A stretch of 64,000 nt of DNA, taken from assembly GCF_006980715.1 (NCBI RefSeq), contig NZ_SBHN01000008.1, positions 124,001-188,000 of the forward strand, given 5' to 3'. The notes under the pieces are model-generated. The model made no database searches. It saw nothing but the letters and a program-made list of their open reading frames with translations, and was not told the origin of the DNA. Below are positions 25,770 through 34,930 of the stretch, piece by piece (within the stretch, counting starts at the first letter, position 1; each line of letters opens with the position of its first letter). Origin of the DNA: Telmatospirillum sp. J64-1. GTDB taxonomy: Bacteria > Pseudomonadota > Alphaproteobacteria > Rhodospirillales > Magnetospirillaceae. The position numbers and the translations under genes were made by a program.

Positions 25770-26955
25770 GCGCAACCCTCACCTCGCAGGAGACACAGGG
25801 ATCCAGGGCGGCGATCAGCAGCCGTGCCCGCCATTCAGCATCCTCCCCCGCCCATGCGCCGGTCAAGCCGCGCACCAGGGGGCCGTCAGGGTGGAAGTTC
25901 CATTCGGTGGGGGCGAGGATTCGCCAGTCAGCGACATGGCCGTCTTCGAGCGCCACCCGATGGGCCAGGAGGCCGCGCGCCGAAGGCATCAGGCCGAAGC
26001 CCGTGCCGCTTGTTTCAGCTTCCGTCGGTCCGGTCCTCCGGGGGGCTCCGTCCTCCGGACGGAGAAGCCGAGCCGACTCCTCCAATTCCTCCATGTTCTC
26101 GGTCAGGTCGACCAGCCGAGCCACCAGGCGCGGCAGGAGGCCGTTGCCATGTTCGCGCATCAGCTGGGCAACGATGCCTGTCCCGCAGCGCCGGGCCAGC
26201 GGACCGGTCTCGGCGGGGTGGCCCGAAAGGTCGGGGCGGGCGACGAAATGGGCGGCGTCGGGGCCGGACAGGCGTTCTTCCAGGCGTGCCTCCGCGGGTT
26301 CGTGCAGCAAGGGAATGTCGCTGCGGCCGAAAGCTTCCAGTCCCTCGGCTTGCAGACGGCATAGCATGGCGGCGACGGGGCCGGAGGCGGACCGGCTCCA
26401 GCGCAGCAGCGCCCCGGCATCGATCAGCAGGTCGCGGGGATCCTGTCCGTCCAGCATGTCCTGGACCAGGATGGCGCGGGCGCGCGACAGGCGGGATTGC
26501 AAGGCCTTGCGGTCGGGGGCCAGGGGCGTGCCGCCGGGGTGATGCCAGGGCCCCGCGAACAGACAGGTTTCAAGGCCGCCGAGCAGGCTGCGCAAGTCCC
26601 GCGCCTGCGCGATCAAGGGCGGCGCGCCCAGCAGCAGGGGCCAGTCGCGCAGCACTTGCAATCCCTGTTCGGCCACCGCTTCGCCCAGCACCAAGACCCG
26701 GCGGGCGATGCGCTGGGCGGGCGGGGCCAGGATGTTCATGGCCTGCTCGCAGGCCATCAGCCCGGTGGCGCGCTGCGCCGCGCCGCACAGGCTGAACAGC
26801 AGGGGCAGCAGGTCCAGGACCTCTTCGGGACGGCGGCCGTGAAAGACGGTGGCCGCGCCGAGCAATCGGCTGGAATGCAGGCAGGCGGAGCGGATACGGT
26901 TTCCCTGCTGTTGCAGTTCCAGTCTGAGAAGGGGCCGGGCGGCATGCTGGATCAG
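25762..26955 (-). CDS. hupK: HupK, hydrogenase large-subunit-like maturation protein (probable CTG start)
   Basis: The protein is related to the hydrogenase large subunit. Its C-terminus has TEWNFHPDGPLVRGL and LDPCVSCEVRV, echoing the DPCxxC motif of HupL. The first frame-compatible standard start is TTG at 26865, which would cut into conserved N-terminal sequence (LLRLELQQQGNRI). A CTG at 26955 overlaps the hupJ stop as CTGA and follows GGAGGG by eight bases, so I propose 397 residues from CTG. HupK helps assemble the NiFe cofactor, probably as a scaffold with HypC/HypD. No other ATG or GTG is available in frame. Confidence 0.78.
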   Translation of the reverse strand: MIQHAARPLLRLELQQQGNRIRSACLHSSRLLGAATVFHGRRPEEVLDLLPLLFSLCGAAQRATGLMACEQAMNILAPPAQRIARRVLVLGEAVAEQGLQVLRDWPLLLGAPPLIAQARDLRSLLGGLETCLFAGPWHHPGGTPLAPDRKALQSRLSRARAILVQDMLDGQDPRDLLIDAGALLRWSRSASGPVAAMLCRLQAEGLEAFGRSDIPLLHEPAEARLEERLSGPDAAHFVARPDLSGHPAETGPLARRCGTGIVAQLMREHGNGLLPRLVARLVDLTENMEELEESARLLRPEDGAPRRTGPTEAETSGTGFGLMPSARGLLAHRVALEDGHVADWRILAPTEWNFHPDGPLVRGLTGAWAGEDAEWRARLLIAALDPCVSCEVRVAHA

Positions 26956-27662
26956 TTTTCGGGCCCTCCGAAACGGCCGCGCAGCAGGTCGCGGCGATCG
27001 ATCCGACGAGAGTCAGCCTCCGCTTCCTGCGGCTCCTCCTCTGCCGTCATCAGGGCGTCGATGGCGGCTTCGGCGGTCAGGCGCGCGCCCTCGTGATCGG
27101 CGAATTCGTGCATGGGCGAGAAGAGGGAACAGGTCTGGTAGGTTCCCATACCCTCCGCCCGCGCCACTTCGAAGTCGTAAGACCCGGCGGGCAAGGCATG
27201 GCGCTGCTTTTCCGCGCCGGGCATCAGATGGTCCCAGGCGTCTGCCTGTTTGGGCAGCAGAACGATATTCATGAACCAGGGCGTGATCAGGATGCCCAGC
27301 CAGCCTTCCCCGAAGGGACGGAAGCCCACTGCATCGACCCGCAGGGCCGGATTATGGACGGGCAGGTCGCACATTCTTTGCGCCGTCTCCTCGAAGCAGG
27401 CGACCAGGGCGGCGACGCGGCTGTCCATGCCGTCTTCCGGTGCCTGGTCCAATGGCAGGAAGACGGATTTCTCGTTGTCGCAATTGGGGCAGCGCCAGTG
27501 GTCGGGCAGGGCGGCGAAGGGAGTGCCGGGCGGAATCTCCCAGACCTCGCAACCCCGGGCGGGATCGTAGACGTGCCAGCAGACGCCGCATTCGAGCCGT
27601 GTCTGCTCGCCCAGACGGTCGCCGCCGCCGGTGAAGATGCCGGGCAGCAAGGGGGCGGTCAT
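26952..27662 (-). CDS. HupI-HupJ fusion: rubredoxin joined to HybE-type chaperone
   Basis: The 236-residue protein has an N-terminal rubredoxin domain (about residues 20-70) with iron ligands CGVC and CPNC around DHWRCPNC. It continues into a HupJ/HybE-like domain with ITPWFMNIVLLP and YQTCSLFSPMHEFADH. HupI and HupJ are usually separate genes; both act in maturation of the small subunit under oxygen. The ATG at 27662 overlaps the hupH stop (ATGA), so the fusion is the natural reading frame and not an artefact of a missed stop. Confidence 0.87.
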   Translation of the reverse strand: MTAPLLPGIFTGGGDRLGEQTRLECGVCWHVYDPARGCEVWEIPPGTPFAALPDHWRCPNCDNEKSVFLPLDQAPEDGMDSRVAALVACFEETAQRMCDLPVHNPALRVDAVGFRPFGEGWLGILITPWFMNIVLLPKQADAWDHLMPGAEKQRHALPAGSYDFEVARAEGMGTYQTCSLFSPMHEFADHEGARLTAEAAIDALMTAEEEPQEAEADSRRIDRRDLLRGRFGGPEN

Positions 27663-28441
27663 GGCCAGTATGCCTTGATGACCTGGCGCAGGCGGTCGGC
27701 GGAATCGGCCAAATCCTCGCGCGCGGCCAAAGCAGCGGCGGGGATGTCGCCCACTTCCACCACGTCCAGAATCATCTTGTCGTCGGAATTGAAATAGCTG
27801 ATGCGCCAGACGCCCCGGCAGGCGCAGGCGGTGATGCGACAATTGCCGTAGCCGCGCGATAGGATGGTCACCCGCCCCAGGCCCAGAGCCTCGGCCAGGA
27901 CGTTCAAATCCACCGGCGTCATGGGCAGCAGGGTCAGGTTGATCTCGCGCGTTTTTTCGCCGCGCCGTACCTTCCCCATGGTGTCGCGGATTTCCGCCAG
28001 CACCGGCAGCACGTTCATGGCGCCCTCGGGCAGGGCGGGGGGGATGGCAAGCTCGGCCCTGCCGGTGTCCGCGACCTGGCGCAGCATTTCGGGCACGTCG
28101 CCCACTTCCAGGTAATGCACATCCTCGCCGTGGACGCGCCACAGCCCGGGCATCACGGCTTCCTGGATGCGGGTCCGGCTCCCGTTCTCCAGCGTCGCCT
28201 GCACCTCGCCCTGTCCCAGGATCTGGTCGAGGATCTCCAGGCTGGGGGCGTCGAGATGGGCGATGTCAATGACGGTGCCGGGCCCGCCCTGGGCATAGGT
28301 TTCGGCGGCGGCGAGCAAGGCATCCAGGGCGGCCTTGGCCTCGGTCAGCCTGGCGATATCCTCGTCGCTGGCAATGCGGGGCGCGCGCCAGCCGGCAACG
28401 CCCTTGGGCATCTGCAACAGATCGAGCTTGGCTTCGAACAT
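27659..28441 (-). CDS. hupH: Hydrogenase expression/formation protein HupH (HyaF family)
   Basis: The 260-residue protein matches HupH/HyaF: MNVLPVLAEIRDTM, INLTLLPMTPVDLNVLAEALG and CACRGVWRISYFNSDDKMIL near the C-terminus. The family helps small-subunit processing or iron-sulfur assembly, but its exact reaction is unknown. AAGGAG precedes the ATG by eight bases. Confidence 0.92.
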   Translation of the reverse strand: MFEAKLDLLQMPKGVAGWRAPRIASDEDIARLTEAKAALDALLAAAETYAQGGPGTVIDIAHLDAPSLEILDQILGQGEVQATLENGSRTRIQEAVMPGLWRVHGEDVHYLEVGDVPEMLRQVADTGRAELAIPPALPEGAMNVLPVLAEIRDTMGKVRRGEKTREINLTLLPMTPVDLNVLAEALGLGRVTILSRGYGNCRITACACRGVWRISYFNSDDKMILDVVEVGDIPAAALAAREDLADSADRLRQVIKAYWP

Positions 28442-28453
28442 GGACGGCGCTCC

Positions 28454-28816
28454 TTATCCTTCGAGGATGGCGGAAATCTTGGTCATGTAGACGTTCCAGT
28501 CCTGGATCTTGGGGATCGTGCCGAGGACCTGGCCCCGGCGCAGGAAGACCAGATTGGGCATGACGAAGACGCCATGCCGGGCCGCCAGCGCCTTTTCCGC
28601 ATCGGGGGCGACCACGGCGGCGGTGAAGCGGCCCTGGAAGGCGGCAACCAGTTCGGGCAGAATCACCGCCACATCGTTGCTTTCCCCATTGGTCTGGGGG
28701 TTGCCGGGAAAGAACAGGGCGACCGCGCCTTCGCCGGCGGCCAGAGCATCGGCCTGGGCTTCATCGACCAAAGGCATGTCGTGGCGGGTGGTCAGGTTTC
28801 GCACCAGGACGCTCAT
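28454..28816 (-). CDS. hupG: HupG (HyaE-like thioredoxin-fold chaperone)
   Basis: The 120-residue protein has a thioredoxin-like fold but no CxxC active site, as usual for HyaE/HupG: ALFFPGNPQTNGESNDVAVI and RHGVFVMPNLVFLRRGQVLG with the cis-proline region. It is thought to chaperone the Tat-exported small subunit. The start overlaps the hupF stop as ATGA. Confidence 0.9.
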   Translation of the reverse strand: MSVLVRNLTTRHDMPLVDEAQADALAAGEGAVALFFPGNPQTNGESNDVAVILPELVAAFQGRFTAAVVAPDAEKALAARHGVFVMPNLVFLRRGQVLGTIPKIQDWNVYMTKISAILEG

Positions 28817-29115
28817 TTTGCCTCTCTCAGAAAATCGGGAAGTTCCGGCTCGCGCTCCACCAGATCGGCGAAAAGGTGGTCGATATCCCGGCCCTGTTGC
28901 ACCGCTTCGATGGCCTCCAGCGCATCGGCCACCCGGCGGGCTTCCTCTGCGGTCATGACGGAGCGGGCGGTATCGAGATGAACCAGCAGCCAGGTCCCCG
29001 CCGCCTGCGGACCAGTCAAGGACAGGTCGACCTGCTGGCGCGCGCCATTGCGTCCTTCGCATAAGGCGAGCAGGCCCTCCGCCGAGAGAATCCGCATGGG
29101 AATGCCGATGCACAT
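28813..29115 (-). CDS. hupF: HupF, HypC-family hydrogenase chaperone
   Basis: The 100-residue protein begins MCIGIPMRIL with the essential Cys2 of the HypC family, and its C-terminal extension (about residues 65-100) is typical of HupF. In other bacteria HupF chaperones the large subunit and protects it under oxygen. Three bases separate it from hupD. Confidence 0.93.
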   Translation of the reverse strand: MCIGIPMRILSAEGLLALCEGRNGARQQVDLSLTGPQAAGTWLLVHLDTARSVMTAEEARRVADALEAIEAVQQGRDIDHLFADLVEREPELPDFLREAK

Positions 29116-29118
29116 GGC

Positions 29119-29730
29119 CTACAGGCTTTCCAGGATGGCCGTGCGGCCCGCTTCGTAGCCGGCGATGTCCAGGTCGAAGCGCAGCAGCCCGGTTGCGGGC
29201 GGTTCCTCGCGCTCCTGCGCCTGCACGCCCCATTCGGCCAGGACCTTCAGCCCTTCCTCGATGGCCTGCGGGATGCGGGCCTTGGTGCCCTTACGCAAGG
29301 AGCCGCCCCAATCCTCCAGTTCCTCGGCCTGGACGCCGATCAGGGCCATGGCTTCAGGCTCCCAGCCCAGCAATTCGGCCGCCGAGATGACTTCCTGGAA
29401 GCCGGTCTGGTGCAGGCTCATCTTCTTGACGCCCATGAAGCGCGGCACCTCTTCGTCGCGCACCAGCTTCATGGTCCCGGGCGGCTCGCCGTAATCGATG
29501 GCATCGAAGACCAGCAGGCGGCGGCAGGCCTTTACATACTGCACCAGATACAGCCCCTGCGTGCCGCCATCCATCAGCCGCACAGGATCGGGAAAGCGAT
29601 AGCGGCGGTGCATTTCCTCGACCACGCGGATGCCGAAGCCTTCATCGGCCCATAGCAGGTTGCCGATGCCCAGCACCAGGATGTCGAAATCCTCGTCACG
29701 CTCGGGCGTGATGTCCAATTGGTTGTCCAT
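29119..29730 (-). CDS. hupD: Hydrogenase maturation protease HupD
   Basis: The 203-residue endopeptidase has the family motif LGIGNLLWADEGFGIR (Glu nickel ligand), DGGTQG with the second Asp ligand, and the third ligand His in LHQTGFQE. It cleaves the HupL C-terminus once nickel is inserted. An ATG at 29745 is also in frame; I favour 29730 because GGAAAG lies at good spacing. Confidence 0.92.
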   Translation of the reverse strand: MDNQLDITPERDEDFDILVLGIGNLLWADEGFGIRVVEEMHRRYRFPDPVRLMDGGTQGLYLVQYVKACRRLLVFDAIDYGEPPGTMKLVRDEEVPRFMGVKKMSLHQTGFQEVISAAELLGWEPEAMALIGVQAEELEDWGGSLRKGTKARIPQAIEEGLKVLAEWGVQAQEREEPPATGLLRFDLDIAGYEAGRTAILESL

Positions 29731-29751
29731 GGTCTTTCCGTGCATGAAGGA

Positions 29752-30483
29752 TCAGGGCCGGTTGTCCTTGAACATGCGTTCGCCGCTGATCATGGTGCTG
29801 ATGATGCTTTGGCGCGACATGATGTCCTCGCGCACGGCGGCATAGACATGAACCATGACGAAGAGGATGATCACCCACATGCCCAGATGGTGCCAAGTAT
29901 GCAGGCCCTGGGTATTGGGGAAGATCGCGGTCATCCAGCCGAAGGCCGCCCATTGCCAGCTGTCATGGCCGGTGCCTTCGGCATAGAGGGCGAAACCCGT
30001 CAGGATCATGAAGATCGAGCCCAGGGTGATGACGAAGAACATCACCGCATGGGCCAGCGGGTTATGGCCGACATATTTCTTCGGCTCCTTTTCCAGGAAC
30101 AAATACCATTTCAGCTCGCCGAAAAGTTCGCGCCACCAGGCCCCGTTCCAGAAGGGCAGGGTGAAAAGCTGGCGGGCATGGTGGTTGCCCACGAACGCCC
30201 AGTAGAGCCGCGCGAGGAAGCCGATGGCGAAGACATAGGCGGCGGTGAAATGGACGAAGCGGATGCCGCCCATCAGGAAGTTGTCGGTGCCGCTGCCGCC
30301 GGTGGAATGCAGCGGACTGCCGATCAGGTATCCCGTCACCGACAGTACGACGATGGCCAGGGCATTGATCCAGTGCCACAGGCGCACCGGTGCTTCGTAG
30401 ACATAGACCGAGGTCCGGGCATGGGCCTCGCCCGGCGGGGTTTCGTGGACCGCTAGGTCCTTGGGATCCGTCTGAACGGTCAT
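29752..30483 (-). CDS. hupC: HupC, cytochrome b subunit of the uptake hydrogenase
   Basis: The 243-residue membrane protein has four helices and haem-ligand histidines, including RLWHWINALAI in the first helix and GLHTWHHLGMWVIILFVMVH in the last. HupC anchors HupSL on the periplasmic face and passes electrons from H2 to quinone. The gene is 12 bases after hupL. Confidence 0.94.
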   Translation of the reverse strand: MTVQTDPKDLAVHETPPGEAHARTSVYVYEAPVRLWHWINALAIVVLSVTGYLIGSPLHSTGGSGTDNFLMGGIRFVHFTAAYVFAIGFLARLYWAFVGNHHARQLFTLPFWNGAWWRELFGELKWYLFLEKEPKKYVGHNPLAHAVMFFVITLGSIFMILTGFALYAEGTGHDSWQWAAFGWMTAIFPNTQGLHTWHHLGMWVIILFVMVHVYAAVREDIMSRQSIISTMISGERMFKDNRP

Positions 30484-30495
30484 GGCCGTCCTCCC

Positions 30496-32283
30496 TTAGC
30501 GAACCGTGACGATGGTCGTCTCGCCATCCGGCGACATGACATGGGTCGAGCAGGCCAGGCAGGGATCGAAGCTGTGGATGGTGCGCAGGATCTCGAGCGG
30601 CTGCTGCGGGTCGTGCATGGGCGTATCCAGCAGCGAGGCCTCGAAGGCACCGATATTGCCTTGCAGGTCGCGCGGGCTGCCGTTCCAGGTGGTGGGCACC
30701 ACGCATTGGTAATTGGCGATCTTGGTGTTCTGGATATGGATCCAGTGGCCCAAGGCCCCGCGCGGCGCCTCGGTGAAGCCCACGCCCTTGACATCCCTGG
30801 CCCAGGTCGAGGGCTCCCATTTGCCGACATTGGCGGTATGCAGGTCCCCGGCCTTGAGATTGGCGATCAGCTTGTCCTGGAAGTAGCGCATCTTCTGCGC
30901 CGCCCATTCGCATTCCAGTCCGCGCGCGGCGGTGCGGCCCAGCGTCGAGAACAGGGCTTCGAGCGGCAGGTCGAGCGCGCGCAGCAGCTTGTCCACCGGT
31001 TCCTTGAATTCGGGATTGCCCTGGGCATAGCCGATGACGTAGCGGGCCAGCGGCCCGACCTCCATGGCATGGCCGCGCCAGCGCGGGGCCTTCAGCCAGG
31101 AATATTTGGCGCCTTCGTCGACCGCCTTGATGTCGGTCTTGGTGCCCACCGCCTTGGGGCCGAGCTGGTAATGGGGCTCGGTCACGCCCTCCCAGGGATG
31201 CAGGCCCTTGGATTCGTCGGCATATTTGTACCAGGAATGGCCGACGAATTCCTGCACCTGCTCGGGGTCGGTCAGGTCCACGTCTTGGATTTCGGTCAGT
31301 TTGCCGTCGATGATGGCGCCGCGCGGCAGCATCAGGTTGGCGGGCGAATAATCATTGGCGCGGTCGGGAATGTCGCCATAGGACAGCAGGTTCTTGCTCG
31401 ACAGCCCGCCGCCATGGAGCCAGTCCTTGTAGAAGCCGCCAATGGCGATGAGGTCGGGCAGGTAGACCTGCTCGGTGAAGGCGATGGTACGGTCGATGAT
31501 GGAAGACACCAGGTTCAGGCGCTCCATGTTGACCGCGCCCACCGCACCGGTCCCATCCAGATTGATGGCGCAGGGCACGCCGCCGACCAGCCAGTTCGGG
31601 TGGGGGTTCTTGCCGCCATAGACGGCGTGGATCTTGACCAGGTCCTTCTGGAAATCCAGGGCTTCCAGGTAATGGGCCACGGCCATCAGGTTGGCCTCGG
31701 GCGGCAGCTTGTAGGCCGGATGGCCCCAATAGCCGTTCTTGAACGGCCCCAGCTGCCCCGATTCGACGAATTTCCGCAGCCGGGTCTGAAGGTCGCGGAA
31801 ATAGCCCGGCGAGGATAGCGGCCAGGAGGAAATGGATTGCGCCAGGGCGCTGGTCGCCCGGGGGTCGGCATTCAGCGCCGAGACGACATCCACCCAGTCC
31901 AGCGCATGCAGGTGATAGAAGTGCACGATATGGTCGTGCACATACAGGCAGAGCTGCATGATGTTACGGATGGAATTGGCGTTTTCCGGAATGTCGATGC
32001 CAAGCGCGTCTTCCACCGCGCGCACGCTGGTCAGGGCATGGGTGCCGGTGCAGACGCCGCAGATGCGCTGGACGAAGGCCCAGGCGTCGCGCGGATCGCG
32101 ACCGCGCAGGATCAGTTCCAGGCCGCGCCAGATGGTGCCGGTCGAGACGGCGTTGCGGATGACGTTGTCCTCGTCGACATTCACCTCGATGCGCAGATGG
32201 CCTTCGATGCGGGTGACCGGATCGACGACGACGCGGCGGCCGGAATTGTCGAGATTGAAGCCGTTGGGAGTGGTGATGCTCAT
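30496..32283 (-). CDS. hupL: Uptake [NiFe] hydrogenase large subunit HupL
   Basis: The 595-residue catalytic subunit has the L1 motif [10 protein letters not shown] (Cys75, Cys78) and the L2 motif DPCLACSTH (Cys575, Cys578), which ligate the NiFe centre. HupD cleaves after His581 and removes the last 14 residues. The sequence belongs to membrane-bound group 1 hydrogenases that oxidise H2. It is 15 bases downstream of hupS. Confidence 0.97.
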   Translation of the reverse strand: MSITTPNGFNLDNSGRRVVVDPVTRIEGHLRIEVNVDEDNVIRNAVSTGTIWRGLELILRGRDPRDAWAFVQRICGVCTGTHALTSVRAVEDALGIDIPENANSIRNIMQLCLYVHDHIVHFYHLHALDWVDVVSALNADPRATSALAQSISSWPLSSPGYFRDLQTRLRKFVESGQLGPFKNGYWGHPAYKLPPEANLMAVAHYLEALDFQKDLVKIHAVYGGKNPHPNWLVGGVPCAINLDGTGAVGAVNMERLNLVSSIIDRTIAFTEQVYLPDLIAIGGFYKDWLHGGGLSSKNLLSYGDIPDRANDYSPANLMLPRGAIIDGKLTEIQDVDLTDPEQVQEFVGHSWYKYADESKGLHPWEGVTEPHYQLGPKAVGTKTDIKAVDEGAKYSWLKAPRWRGHAMEVGPLARYVIGYAQGNPEFKEPVDKLLRALDLPLEALFSTLGRTAARGLECEWAAQKMRYFQDKLIANLKAGDLHTANVGKWEPSTWARDVKGVGFTEAPRGALGHWIHIQNTKIANYQCVVPTTWNGSPRDLQGNIGAFEASLLDTPMHDPQQPLEILRTIHSFDPCLACSTHVMSPDGETTIVTVR

Positions 32284-32298
32284 TCTTTCCCCCGCGCC

Positions 32299-33378
32299 TT
32301 ATTGGTTTTCGCCCTTGCCCGCCCGGGCGCGCTTGACGGCGCTGAGGGCGGCATGGGTGGCGATGGCGGCACCGGCCACGCCGGCGGCGGTCATGCCGAT
32401 CTTGTCGGCATTCGCTTCGATGCCGAATTGCTTGATGTCGGTCAGGCGCTCGTAGAAGGAGCCCTTGTCCCAGAAGCCGTCTTCCGAGCAGCCGATGCAG
32501 CCGTGGCCCGACTGGATGGGGAAGGAGACGCCCTCGTTCCAGCGCGTGGTCGAGCAGGCGTTGTAGGTGGTCGGGCCCTTGCAGCCCATCTTGTAGAGGC
32601 AATAGCCCTTGCGCGCGCCTTCATCGTCCCATTCCTCGACGAACTGGCCGGCGTCGAAATGCGGGCGGCGGTAGCATTTGTCGTGGATGCGCTGGGAATA
32701 GAACATCTTCGGGCGGCCCTGGCGGTCGAGTTCCGGCAGGCGGCCGAAGGTCAGCATGTAGGTCACCACGCCCGTCATCACCTCGGCGATGGGCGGGCAG
32801 CCGGGCACCTTGATCACCGGCTTGTCGGTGATGACCTTGTGGACGGGCGTGGCCTGGGTCGGATTGGGATGGGCGGCCTGGACGCAGCCCCAGGAAGCGC
32901 AGGAGCCCCAGGAGATGACGGCCATGGCATCCTTGGCGGCATGCTTCAATTGCTCGGTGAAAGGCTTGCCGCCGACAATGCAGAACATGCCGTCTTCGTT
33001 GAGCGGCGGGTTGCCCTCGACGGCGAGGATGTAATTGCCCTTGTAGCGCTGGATGGTGTCTTCCAGCGCCGCCTCGGCCTGGTCGCCGGCGGCGGCCATG
33101 ATCACCGGATCGTAATCCAGCGAGATCATGGACAGGATCACGTCCTTGGCCAGCGGATGGGCCGAGCGGATGAAGCTTTCCGAGCAGCAGGTGCATTCCA
33201 GGCCGTGGACCCAGAGCACCGGAATGCGCGGTTTGGTCTCCATGGCATGGGCGATCCTGCCCGCCATCGCAGGCGGCAGCCCCATGCTGGCCGCCGCCAG
33301 GCTACAGAATTTGAGGAAGGACCGGCGGGAAATCCCCTGCCGTCGGATCACATCGTAGAATGTTTCAAGCGCAGCCAC
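32299..33378 (-). CDS. hupS: Uptake [NiFe] hydrogenase small subunit HupS
   Basis: The 359-residue protein has a Tat signal with twin arginines (SRRSFLKF, Arg18-Arg19) and the proximal iron-sulfur ligands ECTCCSE. Cysteines for medial and distal clusters lie in [10 protein letters not shown] and GCIGCSE, and a C-terminal hydrophobic anchor (about 318-345) contacts HupC. It is exported with HupL to the periplasm. It heads the operon, 60 bases after the predicted sigma-54 transcription start. Confidence 0.97.
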   Translation of the reverse strand: MAALETFYDVIRRQGISRRSFLKFCSLAAASMGLPPAMAGRIAHAMETKPRIPVLWVHGLECTCCSESFIRSAHPLAKDVILSMISLDYDPVIMAAAGDQAEAALEDTIQRYKGNYILAVEGNPPLNEDGMFCIVGGKPFTEQLKHAAKDAMAVISWGSCASWGCVQAAHPNPTQATPVHKVITDKPVIKVPGCPPIAEVMTGVVTYMLTFGRLPELDRQGRPKMFYSQRIHDKCYRRPHFDAGQFVEEWDDEGARKGYCLYKMGCKGPTTYNACSTTRWNEGVSFPIQSGHGCIGCSEDGFWDKGSFYERLTDIKQFGIEANADKIGMTAAGVAGAAIATHAALSAVKRARAGKGENQ

Positions 33379-33449
33379 TGCCCCCTCCCGTTCGAAGTCT
33401 TCTTGCAGCCGTTCCGGCGGGCATGCCGGTCAGGACATGGCCGGTATGC

Positions 33450-33464
33450 GCAAATCTCATGCCA
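33450..33464 (-). promoter_or_regulatory. Sigma-54 (-24/-12) promoter of the hup operon
   Basis: On the minus strand TGGCATGAGATTTGC matches TGGCACG-N4-TTGC with the invariant GG and GC at the required ten-base spacing. The predicted start is near 33438, giving a leader of about 60 bases to the hupS ATG. RpoN-dependent hup promoters are known in other alphaproteobacteria. Confidence 0.75.
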
Positions 33465-33540
33465 GAGCTGGAAAGACCTCGCCCGAACGGGTAGGCCCAG
33501 GGATTCCGTGACATTGAGGTGACTGCTGAGGGGAGGGAGG

Positions 33541-33565
33541 TGGAAAATATCTTTCCACTAAGGAA
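33541..33565. promoter_or_regulatory. Palindromic activator-site candidate upstream of hupS
   Basis: TGGAAA-N5-TTTCCA (33541-33557) is a perfect palindrome centred about 111 bases before the predicted start, followed by an overlapping TTCC-ACTAA-GGAA repeat (33553-33565). The distance suits an enhancer for an NtrC-family activator such as HupR/HoxA. No such regulator gene is in the window. Confidence 0.5.
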
Positions 33566-33586
33566 GACAGGTTTCCACTGGAGCGG

Positions 33587-34873
33587 TCATAAATGCGCGC
33601 GCAGCAGGTTCCAGGCTTCCTCGCTGGCTTTTTCCGTCCAGGGGCGACGGCGCCATTGGTGAAAGTTGTATTCGCGCGAGCGGCGCTTGTCGGCTTCGAA
33701 CAGCGTGATCTGGTCGCGGGCGAAGGCGTGGTCATAGACGATGAGGTTGGCCTCGTCATTGAGGCGGAAGGAACGTTCGTCGAAATTGCTCGATCCGATG
33801 CTGCTCCAGCTTTCGTCGATAATCAGCAATTTACAGTGATACATCGAGGGCGTGAATTCGTAGATCCGCACCCCCGCTTCGAGAAGGGGGCCCCAAAGCC
33901 GGCGCGAGGCCTCGCGGACATAGCTTTTATCGATGTGACGGCCCGGCACGATGATGTCCACTTCCACGCCGCGCCGCCGGGCGGCCAGCAGATGGGCGAT
34001 GGTCAAATCGTCGGGAACGAAATAGGCGGCGCTGATGCGGATATGACGCCGGGCGGCAGAGATCGCCAGCATGAACACCAGATGCATGGACTGGCTGCCC
34101 CGATAGGGCGCATTCCTGACCAATTGCGCGGGAATGGGGCCGCATTTCTCCAGTTGTGGAAAATACAGCGGACCCCGCAGCAATTCGCCGGTTTCCTCCA
34201 GCCAGTGATCGGCGAAGGCCGATTGCATCTGCGCCACGGCGGGGCCTTCGATGCGGTAATGATTGTCGCGCCATTCTTCCGGCCCCCTGGCGTCGCCTAG
34301 CCATTTATCAGCGATGCCGACGCCGCCGGTGAAGCCCAGTTCGCCATCGACGATCATCAGCTTGCGGTGGGTGCGGTTGTTCATGCGGTCCAGCGAATAC
34401 CAGTGCGGCTGGCGGAAGCGGGCCACCTGCACGCCGCTTTTGCGCATGTGATCGATCAGTTCCTGCTTCATCGGCACGCTTCCCGCCCAATCCAGCAAGA
34501 CCTTGACCTTGATCCCGGCGCGGGCGCGTTCGGCCAGAGCTTTGGCGAATGTCCAGGCGATGGAGCCCGACCAGTAGATATAGGTTTCGAAATTGATGCT
34601 TTGCTCTGCCGCCGCGATGGCCGACAACATGGCGGGAAAGATTTCGTCGCCATTCTTCAGGGTCTGGAGGCGATGGCCGTCGCTCAGGCCGAGGCCGAAC
34701 AAGGTGTTCACGGTGCGGTGGAATTCCGGGTCATCGACGCCGGCCTGATGGTCCAGAAGATAGGTCAGCTTCCGCTGTTCTGGTCTTAGGGCATGATAGA
34801 GGAAACTGGCCGAGAGGGCCGCCAGGATGCCCCCCGCCAGGATTGCTTCAGTCCGTCTTTTCCGCCGGTCCAT
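33587..34873 (-). CDS. Cardiolipin synthase-like phospholipase D family protein
   Basis: The 428-residue protein has an N-terminal membrane helix (about residues 10-27) and two PLD catalytic motifs, HRKLMIVDGELGFTGG (about 170-185) and HCKLLIIDESWSSIGSSNFD (about 345-364). The two-motif form transfers phosphatidyl groups to make cardiolipin. It is shorter at the N-terminus than the two-helix ClsA and closer to ClsB/ClsC. It is the nearest gene upstream of the hup promoter, transcribed in the same direction. Confidence 0.87.
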   Translation of the reverse strand: MDRRKRRTEAILAGGILAALSASFLYHALRPEQRKLTYLLDHQAGVDDPEFHRTVNTLFGLGLSDGHRLQTLKNGDEIFPAMLSAIAAAEQSINFETYIYWSGSIAWTFAKALAERARAGIKVKVLLDWAGSVPMKQELIDHMRKSGVQVARFRQPHWYSLDRMNNRTHRKLMIVDGELGFTGGVGIADKWLGDARGPEEWRDNHYRIEGPAVAQMQSAFADHWLEETGELLRGPLYFPQLEKCGPIPAQLVRNAPYRGSQSMHLVFMLAISAARRHIRISAAYFVPDDLTIAHLLAARRRGVEVDIIVPGRHIDKSYVREASRRLWGPLLEAGVRIYEFTPSMYHCKLLIIDESWSSIGSSNFDERSFRLNDEANLIVYDHAFARDQITLFEADKRRSREYNFHQWRRRPWTEKASEEAWNLLRAHL

Positions 34874-34930
34874 CAGGGCACCCCGGTGATTTCTCCTGAT
34901 CTTCCATATGGGGTCGGGACGGGGCCGGGC

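Noticed and set aside
31837-33522. 561-aa plus-strand open frame
   Set aside because: It is antisense to hupL and hupS, whose catalytic motifs are certain.
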